Assembly (NCBI GenBank): GCA_037445115.1
Contig: JBBILC010000003.1
Span: 1 to 64,000 of the forward strand
Direction: 5' to 3'
Origin: Trichothermofontia sp037445115
GTDB taxonomy: Bacteria; Cyanobacteriota; Cyanobacteriia; B231
DNA length: 64,000 bases
Positions 17,509 through 25,493 of the stretch are shown in pieces; the first letter of the stretch is position 1; every line of letters starts with the position of its first letter. The notes under the pieces were generated by a model. That model saw only the letters and a list, made by a program, of their open reading frames with translations, did not search any database and was not told the origin of the DNA. A program made the position numbers and the translations under genes.

Positions 17509-17901
17509 TCAAGCATCACCCTCTACCTGTTGGCGATAGTCAGCGGCGGTGAAGGTATCATCCAGATCCTGCAAATTCGCAACACGGACCTTCAGTAACC
17601 AACCTTCCCCATAGGGATCAGCCGCGAGTTGCTCCGGGGTTTCCACGATCGCATCATTCCGCTCAATTACCGTGCCGGACACCGCTGCGTAGAGTTCTTC
17701 CACCGCTTTGACGGATTCCACCGTGCCCATGACATCCCCTTTCGTTAGGGCATCGCCCACCCCTGGCAGTTCCAGGAACACGATGTCGCCCAATTGGTCG
17801 ATCGCAAAGGCACTAATGCCAATCGTCGCGATTTCACCCTCAAGCCGGACATACTCGTGGGTATCCAGATATTTCAAATCTTCAGGATATTCCAAGGACA
17901 C
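17509..17901 (-). CDS. gcvH: glycine cleavage system H protein
   Basis: Small lipoylated carrier that shuttles the aminomethyl intermediate between the P, T and L proteins of glycine decarboxylase. The 130-aa sequence starts MSLEYPEDLKYLDTHEYVRLEG and has the lipoyl-lysine motif GTVESVKAVEELYAAVSGTV, with the acceptor lysine near residue 64. The C-terminal part contains PYGEGWLLKVRV. Length is typical. The other gcv genes are not in the window. In cyanobacteria this enzyme serves the photorespiratory pathway and one-carbon supply. Confidence 0.96.
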   Translation of the reverse strand: MSLEYPEDLKYLDTHEYVRLEGEIATIGISAFAIDQLGDIVFLELPGVGDALTKGDVMGTVESVKAVEELYAAVSGTVIERNDAIVETPEQLAADPYGEGWLLKVRVANLQDLDDTFTAADYRQQVEGDA

Positions 17902-17997
17902 AGTTCTACCTCAGACAACGACCGGTTACGTTAGCAAAGTTTAGCGGTTGGTGGGTACTTGTTGACCCAGTGAACGTCATCCAAGTATCCCCTAAAC

Positions 17998-19383
17998 CTA
18001 AGGTTGAGGATTATTACGGGGTTGGACAAAGAACCAGGGGACAACGGCATCATACAAGCGATCGGCCAGCAAGGTATTCCCCGCATCGGTTAAATGCACT
18101 GGGCTGTAGAAGGCTTGCGCTGGGAAGTCCGCATAAAGATTATAAAAATTCAGCGTCGTTACCCGGTTCGGAAACTCTTGCTTGAGGGCGCTGACCTTAG
18201 CATCCAGGGACTGATAGCCTGCCGTAATTTCCTGTCGATAGGCAGGGCTGAGGTCACTTAATAATGCCGTCTCACTGGGATGGGGAGTATCCCCCCGTCC
18301 CGTAATTTCCGGTTGTAGGGCAATGATCACAGGTTTCTGGGTGGCGGTCGTCAGGCGAGCGATCTGGCGGAGGTTGTTTTGGTAGCGATCGAGCCGCCGA
18401 TCGCGTTCAGCATCATCCCTGGGTAATTGTTGGGTAAGGGAGGCCGCATCGATCGCCAATAGACTCGTTCCCGCTTCCGGTTCAGGTGAGCGGAAAAACC
18501 AGTAGTGGATACCTTTAACCAGGTAGGTCCCTGCCACCCATGCACCAACTTCCTGGCGCAGGTGGTGAGAAAGATGGGTCGAGGCATTGTTGAGAAACTC
18601 CGTTGCCATCGGAATATCGGTTGCCTCTACCTTGCTGTTCAGCAACAGATCGGGGTAGCCATTCAGGACAATCACCAAATCGGGGCTGTACTGCAAAACC
18701 TGCAACGCTAATTGGGCTAATTCATTACCAGAAGTATAGCCAGGAACTGCCGCATTAATTACCCGATACGTGCCATCCCGTAGACGGGGGGGGCGAGTCA
18801 AGGCGCGATCGACCTCATCCTTGAAGTAGGGCAGAACTTCCGGGCGGAAACGCTCTGGATGTTGGGTTTGGGCCGCAATGCGCTCATTGAGGCGCGTTTC
18901 CAGGCGGTGGGTCAAGGTCGTGGCATTACTGGAGCTGAGGCTGCCAAAGGCTGTTGACCCCCCCAGCACAAAGATCCGAATTTCCCCCTGGGGCTTGGGG
19001 AGCGGTAGGGCGTTATCGGCGCGAAAGCCTTGTTCGTTAATTTTCCAGAATGCTGTTTGCTGGTTAGGGAGCAAGCGATAGCCCATGAGGACACTGCGTT
19101 GGGCCTGGAGTTGGCCGTGGTTGCGCAAACCATCGAGCGGTTGGTTGCGATCGCTGACAAATTGCAACCGGTAGGCCGTCACCGATTCCGGTTCCCCTTC
19201 GTAGGTCCGGATGGCGCTGCTATCCCCTAACATCAAAGCAACAAGCCGCAGCAATAGTTCCAGGGTAATCAGGGTGAGGGGCACACCGAGAAGGACGATC
19301 GTCGGCCAAAACCAGCGAGGTCGTTGCTGTCGTCGGTATTTGCTGCGATAGGGGCTACTTCGGCGAAACATGCGATTTAGCAT
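17998..19383 (-). CDS. SGNH/GDSL-family hydrolase with N-terminal membrane anchor
   Basis: About 461 aa. The start is basic (MLNRMFRRSSPYRSKYRRQQR), followed by a transmembrane segment (WFWPTIVLLGVPLTLITLELLLRLVAL), so the catalytic domain is probably outside the cytoplasmic membrane. SGNH blocks are visible: FVLGGSTAFGS (nucleophile Ser), NAAVPGYTSGNE, VIVLNGYPDLL and SPVHLTDAGNTLLADRLYDAV with the Asp/His pair. Such enzymes often deacylate cell-surface glycans or lipids, but no substrate can be named. The reading frame continues 26 codons upstream of this ATG; a start at 19371 (MFRRSSP) is equally possible. The gene is isolated, between gcvH and the TnpB remnant. Confidence 0.85.
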   Translation of the reverse strand: MLNRMFRRSSPYRSKYRRQQRPRWFWPTIVLLGVPLTLITLELLLRLVALMLGDSSAIRTYEGEPESVTAYRLQFVSDRNQPLDGLRNHGQLQAQRSVLMGYRLLPNQQTAFWKINEQGFRADNALPLPKPQGEIRIFVLGGSTAFGSLSSSNATTLTHRLETRLNERIAAQTQHPERFRPEVLPYFKDEVDRALTRPPRLRDGTYRVINAAVPGYTSGNELAQLALQVLQYSPDLVIVLNGYPDLLLNSKVEATDIPMATEFLNNASTHLSHHLRQEVGAWVAGTYLVKGIHYWFFRSPEPEAGTSLLAIDAASLTQQLPRDDAERDRRLDRYQNNLRQIARLTTATQKPVIIALQPEITGRGDTPHPSETALLSDLSPAYRQEITAGYQSLDAKVSALKQEFPNRVTTLNFYNLYADFPAQAFYSPVHLTDAGNTLLADRLYDAVVPWFFVQPRNNPQP

Positions 19384-19621
19384 TGGAAGGGGAATAAGGC
19401 AACGGAACCCTAAGCCAGCACTCCTTGCAGTTTGGGTAGAAAAAACTGGCCCAATGGGCAATGTGTGCTGACTAGCAGTATACGCGACAGGTTGCCCCTA
19501 GACAGGACGGATGCCAGTGCAGAGTCTCCCCCACACTAGCCAAGGGATAATTCCGCCGAAAATTCACTGAGAAAATGGGCTTGGGCGCACCGCCCCTCTA
19601 GTACGGCTTTTGGCCTAGGTC

Positions 19622-19807
19622 AGGGATAATGAACGCATGGGCAAGTCCTACCGCAAGGGTAAGACGTTCCACTGTAGGCATTGTGGCTGGACGGGTGAGG
19701 CCGATCGGAATGGTGCGCTCAATATCAAACGTCTTGGGGGCGTTGTAACCCGCCCTGAGAGTGCCAGCCTGCGATCGTGCTCTTTGCTAGATAGCATCAC
19801 AGGTTAG
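19622..19807 (+). pseudogene. C-terminal remnant of an IS200/IS605-family TnpB (RNA-guided nuclease)
   Basis: An open stretch reads RDNERMGKSYRKGKTFHCRHCGW, then TGEADRNGALNIKRLGG and a tail to a TAG at 19805-19807. This is the end of TnpB: the second CxxC half of the zinc finger (HCRHCGW), the DRNGALNI motif bearing the last RuvC aspartate, and a PESASLRSCS-like tail. A TAG lies in frame at 19616-19618, and nothing recognisable as TnpB lies before it, so the RuvC-I/II parts and the first CxxC are gone. The fragment is nonfunctional as a nuclease. The element's right end appears to follow immediately. Confidence 0.85.
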
Positions 19808-19816
19808 GGATCAACG

Positions 19817-19836
19817 CCCCGCATTTTCAGCGCGGG
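19817..19836 (+). mobile_element. right-end hairpin of the decayed IS200/IS605 element
   Basis: Ten bases after the TnpB stop, CCCCGC (19817-19822) can pair with GCGGG (19832-19836), followed by AAGTGTCAA. This looks like the GC-rich subterminal hairpin plus end sequence that follows tnpB in cyanobacterial IS200/IS605 elements, the region from which the guide (omega) RNA is made in active systems. Confidence 0.6.
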
Positions 19837-19965
19837 AAGTGTCAATTGGTTGACTCTCTACCCTAGCTGGGGGAGATGACTGGGATAATCGGGGCAGTCA
19901 CGATCGGCCAATTGGGATGTCGTTGGAATATTTGTTCAGCTTGTGTTTAAGAGGTAAGAGCGGTG

Positions 19966-20847
19966 ATGTCATTTCTCCAGGAAAAACAAGTTCAACATTG
20001 GCTTGGGATGACGGTGCTCCTTAGCACCGGGTTACTATTAGGGACTGGGGGGCCTGGGCTAGCCCAAGCACGAGTGCCCCAACCTGAACGCCCAGCCAAT
20101 ACCCAGAACCAGAACCGCATCCGGCTCAATTTGCCCGATCTCAGCGCCCCTGGCAATCTGGAGGGGGCTGCCGTGCGGGGAGGCTGCAAACTCCCAGAAG
20201 GGGAGCACCTACGGGGTCTCCTGCCGCCCTCCCAGATCGGGCTAACCACCACCGCCCACCCCACCTTGATGCTCTATGTCCCACCAGCGTTGGAAGAGAC
20301 AGTTAATGGGGACATCCCAACCCATTTTTTTCAGCTAGAGGTGACGTTGAGGGATCTAGAAGGGAAAACAGTCTCCGCGACCTTCCCACTGCCCCCCCAA
20401 TCTGGCATTGTCAGCTTGCCCCTCCCGGAAGATCGCCCCTTGGCCCTGGACCAACCCTATCAATGGATTGTTAAAGCCTTTTGCAGTCAGGCCGATCTGG
20501 AGAAGGTCTTTCATCCCCCTAGCGGTATTGGTATTGGTTGGATTCAACGGATTGCCCCGGATGCCGCCCTCACAACCCAACTGGCGCAAGCCCCCCCAGA
20601 GGCAATGCCCCAGCATTATGCGGCGGCAGGTATTTGGTACGACGCGGTGAGTCAGTTAGCGTCCCTGTATACCCAACAGCCCGACCTGATGGGAGATTGG
20701 CGCGATCTGCTGGCGGCGGCTGACCTAGACGCGATCGCCGATCGGCCCCTGCTTGACTGCTGTACTGCCAATGGAGCGACCCTGCGTCCCCCCGCAACCA
20801 ACGCGGGGAATACCCCAACCGCCCCCCACGTCCCAGCTTCCCGGTAG
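19966..20847 (+). CDS. DUF928 protein, full length
   Basis: A 293-aa exported protein. The signal segment is TVLLSTGLLLGTGGPGLAQA. The DUF928 core follows: LSAPGNLEGAAVRGGCKL, a beta-rich middle (LMLYVPPAL, LEVTLRDLEGKTVSATFPLP, IVSLPLPEDRPLALDQPYQWIVKAFC), the junction GIGWIQRI, and a C-terminal helical half with AAAGIWYDAVSQLASLYTQQPDLMGDWRDLLAAADLDAI ending in two cysteines (LLDCCTA). I use the ATG at 19966, preceded by AGAGGTAAGAG; a GTG one codon earlier is possible. The gene lies directly downstream of the TnpB remnant. DUF928 is mostly confined to cyanobacteria and has no known function. Confidence 0.88.
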   Translation: MSFLQEKQVQHWLGMTVLLSTGLLLGTGGPGLAQARVPQPERPANTQNQNRIRLNLPDLSAPGNLEGAAVRGGCKLPEGEHLRGLLPPSQIGLTTTAHPTLMLYVPPALEETVNGDIPTHFFQLEVTLRDLEGKTVSATFPLPPQSGIVSLPLPEDRPLALDQPYQWIVKAFCSQADLEKVFHPPSGIGIGWIQRIAPDAALTTQLAQAPPEAMPQHYAAAGIWYDAVSQLASLYTQQPDLMGDWRDLLAAADLDAIADRPLLDCCTANGATLRPPATNAGNTPTAPHVPASR

Positions 20848-20890
20848 GCGCATCACCAATGGGCGCTAAGGCTAAGGACCCGTCGGGGGA

Positions 20891-22300
20891 TCACCTTGGC
20901 AAGGCTTGGCAGAGTTGGCGGAAGTGATCGCCCCGTTGCTCAAAGTTTTGGTATTGATCAAAACTGGCACAGGCGGGCGAGAACAGAACCTTGCTGAGGC
21001 GGTGTTGACGGGCCAGTGCCGCCGCACGGGGGACTGCCTGGGTCAGGGTTCCCACGATTTCATAAGCGGGATAGCCCACCTGGTCAAGGCGTTGGGCAAA
21101 GGGCACCGCTGCCTCTCCGATCAGCAGGACCTTCGCTGCGTGAGAACGAATGGCTTGCAACCAGCCCTCATCGTCCCCCTGCTTCGGCTCTCCGCCGGCA
21201 ATGAGAATCACCGGTTCGGGAACTGCCGTTAGCCCCACAAGGGCCGCGTCGTAGTTGGTCGCCTTGCTGTCGTTGATAAAGTCAATCCCCTGCCAGGTGC
21301 AAATCCACTCCAGTCGGTGGGGAACGCCGGGGAACTGGGCCACTGCATCCGCGATCGCGGCCTTATCCAGTCCCGCCAGCACGGCCACCGCCACCGCCAT
21401 GAGTAAATTCTGCTGGTTATGGGCACCGGGCATCCGCAGGGCATTGACGGGTACGATCGGGGTTCCCTGGGCCAATACCCAACCCTGATCGATATAGACT
21501 TGGGGCGTTAACCCCTTATCGGGCTTTGCCCCCTGGGTACTGGTCCACCAGGCATTGGGCCACTGGCTGGCCTGCTGCACTAGGTAGGGATCATCGCCAT
21601 TAAAGACCTGATGGTGGGAGCGCTGAAGTAACTGGGCCTTAATGCAATAGTAATTTTCCAGCGTGCCATGCCGACTCAGGTGGTCGGGGGTAAAGGTAGT
21701 CCAGACGCCAATGCGCGGTGCCAGGGAGGGGGCTGCTTCGATTTGGTAGCTGCTGACTTCGGCAATCACCCAATCAAGGGGGGCAGGATCAGGCGTCAAG
21801 GGGAGCAGGGGTTGGTCAGCCGCTGGCTTGGCTGTTGGGTAAAGCGCCAGTTCGCAGGCGGCGAGGCCAATATTGCCGCAGGCAGGCGCGCTCAGACCGG
21901 CGGCTTGGAAGATGGCGGCAATCAGGGCGGTGGTGGTGGTTTTGCCGTTGGTACCTGTGATGCCAACCCAGGGGCAGCTTTGGAGGTTCCGCCATGCCAG
22001 TTCCATCTCCCCGATCGTCTCTATCCCCAGTGTCCGTGCTGTCACCAAGCCGGACTGATCCCAGGGTACGCCGGGACTAACCACTATCAACCCAGGCCGC
22101 TCTCCGGGTGGCAGGTTAGCCGGATCAAAGGTTTCCCCTAGCTGGACGGTAATGCCTGCTTGCTCAAGTGCTTGTTGTTGCAAGTGCAGACGATCGCTGG
22201 TTTGCCGATCGCTCACGGTTACCTGCCAGCCCTGCTGGTGCAATAAACGGGCAGCGGCAATGCCTGATTTTCCTAGACCAATGACGACGGCGGTGGGCAT
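20891..22300 (-). CDS. murD: UDP-N-acetylmuramoyl-L-alanine--D-glutamate ligase
   Basis: Cytoplasmic ligase that adds D-glutamate to UDP-MurNAc-L-Ala in peptidoglycan precursor synthesis. The 469-aa sequence has an N-terminal Rossmann-like domain (VIGLGKSGIAAARLL), the ATP-binding P-loop GITGTNGKTTTTALIAAIF at about 113-131, the central motif LSRHGTLENYYCIKAQLL, the conserved PHRLEWICTWQGIDFINDSKATN region with the Mur-ligase HR/NDSK residues, and GGEPKQGD in the C-terminal domain. Length is standard. It is upstream of glyS on the same strand, separated by a repeat-bearing spacer. Confidence 0.96.
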   Translation of the reverse strand: MPTAVVIGLGKSGIAAARLLHQQGWQVTVSDRQTSDRLHLQQQALEQAGITVQLGETFDPANLPPGERPGLIVVSPGVPWDQSGLVTARTLGIETIGEMELAWRNLQSCPWVGITGTNGKTTTTALIAAIFQAAGLSAPACGNIGLAACELALYPTAKPAADQPLLPLTPDPAPLDWVIAEVSSYQIEAAPSLAPRIGVWTTFTPDHLSRHGTLENYYCIKAQLLQRSHHQVFNGDDPYLVQQASQWPNAWWTSTQGAKPDKGLTPQVYIDQGWVLAQGTPIVPVNALRMPGAHNQQNLLMAVAVAVLAGLDKAAIADAVAQFPGVPHRLEWICTWQGIDFINDSKATNYDAALVGLTAVPEPVILIAGGEPKQGDDEGWLQAIRSHAAKVLLIGEAAVPFAQRLDQVGYPAYEIVGTLTQAVPRAAALARQHRLSKVLFSPACASFDQYQNFEQRGDHFRQLCQALPR

Positions 22301-22306
22301 AGTTTG

Positions 22307-22347
22307 GATTTTAGATTTTAGATTTTAGATTTTAGATTTTAGATTTT
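22307..22347. repeat. heptanucleotide tandem repeat (GATTTTA x5 plus a partial unit)
   Basis: Five consecutive perfect GATTTTA units followed by GATTTTG. It begins six bases upstream of the murD start codon, so it occupies the murD leader. Confidence 0.9.
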
Positions 22348-22450
22348 GGGTTCTAGCTGTTGTCGTCACGAGTCAAGGGCAGGCGAGATGGGACGAATGC
22401 TAGGCAGGGCAGGCGAGACGCCTACCCCACTCTTCTCTCCTCTCGCCCCA

Positions 22451-22485
22451 CTCTTCTCTCTTCTCTCTTCTCTCTTCTCTCTTCT
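22451..22485. repeat. heptanucleotide tandem repeat (CTCTTCT x5)
   Basis: Five perfect CTCTTCT units in the murD-glyS spacer; further partial copies precede it at about 22430-22440. It is a pure pyrimidine tract of 38 bases on the plus strand. Between the two heptamer tracts the sequence GGCAGGCGAGACGCCTACCCC (22407-22427) resembles GC-rich repeats at about 4183-4217 and 15170-15200. Confidence 0.9.
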
Positions 22486-22501
22486 CTCCTAACCACTCAC
22501 T

Positions 22502-24676
22502 TTACCCTTTAACAATCGCGCCAAAATCCGCCAACACCCGGGCATGGTTACGGACTAATCCCAATAGGTTCAGTCGATTCTGACGAATATCAGGATCAGG
22601 GTCCATGACGAGGACGCTGTCGGGGCCGTCGAAAAATTGCCCTACTGTGGGCGCGATCGCCTGTAGGGCCTGGACCAGTTGGTGATAATCCCGGTTGGCT
22701 TGAGCGGTTTGGGTTTGAGGGAGGAGTTGCACGAGGGCTTCATACAGGGCTGATTCGGATGGCTTCTCAAAGCGATCGGATTGGATGACGGGGGTAGGGT
22801 CCAAAACAGCCGTAGCCAGGGTTCCCTGGGCGGCAAGGCGGGTGGAGCGGTTTACCGTTTCGTAAAGGGCGGCGAGATCGCCGTTGTGGCGCATTTGTTG
22901 TAGGAACTCGGCCCGGACAAGTAGATCGAGGACATCGCTGAGGGCACGGTCCAGATATTCCGGATCGGTTTCCCCTAGGATGGCGTTGACCAGATCATAG
23001 TCAATCTGTCGCTCCTCCTGAAGGAGGGTGCGTAAGCGTTGCCGGAAAAAGTCCTGGAGTTGCTGGGTTAAGGTCGTGGCATCGGTTACCTGAACGGCTG
23101 TCTGGGCCGTGAAGTCGGTGATCGCCTGCTGGAGGACTTGCTGCAAATTCACAGGCAGTTGGGCAGTCCAAAGGATGTTGACGATCGCATTGGCGGCCCG
23201 CCGCAGGGCAAAGGGGTCGGAGGAGCCGCTGGGTAGGAGACCAAGGCCAAAAATACTGATCAGGGTATCCAGGCGATCGGCCAGACCCACGACTTGACCT
23301 GCTAGGGTTTGGGGCAGGTGATCGCTGGCCCCACGGGGTAGGTAATGTTCGCGGATGGCGATCGCGACGGCCTCTGGTTCCCCACTCACCCGCGCATAGG
23401 TTTCTCCCATGACCCCCTGAAGTTCGGGGAACTCGTAGACCATCTGGGTGACCAAATCCGCCTTGCACAGGTGGGCCGCCCGCCGCACGATCGCCGCTGC
23501 ACTGTCCGGTAAGGCCAACTGGGCCAGCAGCCGCTCCGTCACTCGCTCCAGCCGTTCCACCTTGGCCTGCATCGACCCTAACTGCTCCTGGAACGTGACG
23601 GCGGCCAGTTGGGGCAGGTAGCTTGCCAAAGACTTGGCGCAGTCGGTCTTATAGAAAAATTGACCATCGGCGAGCCGCGCCCGGATCACCCGCTCATTCC
23701 CGGCTGCGATCGTTGCGGCCCGGTCCGGGTCCCCATTAGCAATGGTGATGAAATAGGGCAACAGAGCGGTCTCGTCGGCGGTACCGGTTTCTGAAGGGGC
23801 ATAGACCGGGAAATACCGTTGGTGGGTCACCATCACCGTGGTGATGACGGCTGGGGGCAGTTCCAAGAAGGTCTTATCAAACTGGCCCAGCACCGCCGTC
23901 GGCCATTCCACCAGGTTCACCACCTCGGTCAAGAGATCGGGGGGTAGGGTGGCAACGCCCCCCCCGCTCCCCGCAATTGTCTTCACCTGTTCGGCAATCT
24001 GCTGACGGCGATCGGCCAAATCCACATTCACTGAAGCTGCCCGCAACACAGCCACATAATCCTGGGCGTGACGAATCTCAATGGCCTGGGGATGTAGCAC
24101 TCGATGGCCGTAGGAGTGGCGATCGCTGCGGATAGTTTCCGATCCGTTCACGAGGGTGACTGGCAACACCGTTGTATCCCAAAGTGTCACCAACCAGCGG
24201 ATCGGGCGGGGAAAGCGGATATCCCCATCGCCCCAGCGCATAAACCGCCTGCCCTCTAGCCGCAAAATCCAGTCCGGAATCACTTGGGCCAAAATGTCCG
24301 GGGTGGCCTGTCCGGCGATCGTGCGATTGACAAAGACAAAATCGCCCTTATCCGTCGGGCGAACTTCCAAGTCCGCCACCGCCACCTGTTGCTTGCGGGC
24401 AAACCCGATCGCAGCAGGGGTGGGTTGCCCCTGGGCATCAAAGGCTGCTTGGGCTGGGGGACCTTTAATCACCTCTGTTTGATTCGACTGGCGATCCGGC
24501 AGACCTGTGATCAACACGGCTAACCGCCGGGGGGTGGCATAGAGGGCGATCGCCTCAGTCTGTAATCGGTGGTCCTTGAGACTAGCGGGAATACGCCCCT
24601 GCCATTGGGCTAACGCCCCATCCACAAAACTGGCGGGTAACTCCTCCGTTCCCACTTCCAATAGCAATGTCCCCAT
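22502..24676 (-). CDS. glyS: glycyl-tRNA synthetase beta subunit
   Basis: Beta chain of the bacterial alpha2beta2 glycyl-tRNA synthetase, needed for tRNA-Gly recognition. The start I favour is the ATG at 24676, giving MGTLLLEVGTEELPASFVDGAL, which is the canonical GlyS N-terminus; nine upstream codons are open. Family landmarks follow: TEVIKGPPAQAAFDAQGQPTPAAIGFARKQ, FPRPIRWLVTLWD, PVTLVNGSETIRSDRHSYGHR, MVTHQRYFPVY, FFYKTDC, GLADRLDTLISIFGLGLLPSGSSDPFALRRAA and a C-terminal anticodon-binding-like region. Length of 724 aa is normal. The alpha subunit (glyQ) is not in the window, as is common in cyanobacteria where the two genes are separate. Confidence 0.95.
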   Translation of the reverse strand: MGTLLLEVGTEELPASFVDGALAQWQGRIPASLKDHRLQTEAIALYATPRRLAVLITGLPDRQSNQTEVIKGPPAQAAFDAQGQPTPAAIGFARKQQVAVADLEVRPTDKGDFVFVNRTIAGQATPDILAQVIPDWILRLEGRRFMRWGDGDIRFPRPIRWLVTLWDTTVLPVTLVNGSETIRSDRHSYGHRVLHPQAIEIRHAQDYVAVLRAASVNVDLADRRQQIAEQVKTIAGSGGGVATLPPDLLTEVVNLVEWPTAVLGQFDKTFLELPPAVITTVMVTHQRYFPVYAPSETGTADETALLPYFITIANGDPDRAATIAAGNERVIRARLADGQFFYKTDCAKSLASYLPQLAAVTFQEQLGSMQAKVERLERVTERLLAQLALPDSAAAIVRRAAHLCKADLVTQMVYEFPELQGVMGETYARVSGEPEAVAIAIREHYLPRGASDHLPQTLAGQVVGLADRLDTLISIFGLGLLPSGSSDPFALRRAANAIVNILWTAQLPVNLQQVLQQAITDFTAQTAVQVTDATTLTQQLQDFFRQRLRTLLQEERQIDYDLVNAILGETDPEYLDRALSDVLDLLVRAEFLQQMRHNGDLAALYETVNRSTRLAAQGTLATAVLDPTPVIQSDRFEKPSESALYEALVQLLPQTQTAQANRDYHQLVQALQAIAPTVGQFFDGPDSVLVMDPDPDIRQNRLNLLGLVRNHARVLADFGAIVKG

Positions 24677-24703
24677 AGTCCTTATCTTCGTCCCAGCTTG
24701 CAA

Positions 24704-25493
24704 GCAATCATCACCATCATGGGCCAGTTAACCCCCACCCAGTTTACCGTGTACGCTGCAAATATAAATTTTCACGCCCAACTGTGCGCGGCATTGAGGT
24801 AGATGTGCTAGAGTTGGGGCTATCGTATCCAAAAGCACTTAGATTTCCGCCCTCTGAGCTAAACTCATAACGATGGTGTAGCCGGAGAGTAAATCTTAGG
24901 CCGTGAGTCAGAGACCGACTCGACCTCGATGGCTTTTCTCAAGAGCCAATCTTTTGGAGACAGCGATCGCCAACGGTGCTTGCCCTCACTCTCCGCAGAG
25001 ACCCTTTCTGCCCCATACTGAGTTGAGCGTGTTCAAGCCTTGAGGTTAGCAATCGCTGGCTTCGGTAAAGAGTTTCCCAAGGAGATTACTCCGGGACATT
25101 GCTGAGGGTATCGATAAGTAGATTTCCGAATCATTGCCTCGCTATTTTAACGACTGTGTCTGAGCGACCGTCACTCGCCTAAGCGTGACTAGACTGAGCG
25201 TGATCAGACTAAGTGTGACCAGACTAAGCGTGAAAGGTTAATCGAGGTTTTGGGTGAGGCCGAACGGGATTAGCCTGAGTGGCGGATTAGCCCACTGTTG
25301 GTGAGCCGTCCAGATTTCCCTGTCGGAACCGTAAGGGTGCAGGGAAGCGCGAAGGAGGCGATGCCATTGCCGATCTTTGTGCATCTTCTTGGGTTGTCCG
25401 CAGTTGCTCCATCACTTCCCATCCCTGAGACTAGCCATTGCGAGAGTCACGCGATCGTGGTGCTAAGCGCTCTCAGATTGCTGAGGAAACTGA
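24704..25493 (+). promoter_or_regulatory. 790-base region upstream of rne (probable long leader)
   Basis: No convincing gene is present between the divergent glyS and rne starts. The region can form several hairpins, e.g. GAGTC...GACTC at about 24906-24922, and it carries the 15-bp tandem repeat listed separately. RNase E mRNAs in other bacteria have long structured leaders through which the enzyme autoregulates its own level; a similar role here is inference. Transcription start sites cannot be placed from the sequence. Confidence 0.45.
25182..25233 (+). repeat. 15-bp tandem repeat (about 3.5 copies) in the rne leader
   Basis: Units AGCGTGACTAGACTG, AGCGTGATCAGACTA and AGTGTGACCAGACTA are followed by a partial AGCGTGA. 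They differ at a few positions, so this is not a recent slippage product. It lies 260-310 bases before the rne start codon. Confidence 0.85.

Noticed and set aside
22407..22427. GC-rich repeat similar to 4183-4217 and 15170-15200 considered as CRISPR or att site
   Set aside because: Copies are single, diverged and far apart with no spacer regularity; it looks like a common dispersed cyanobacterial repeat.
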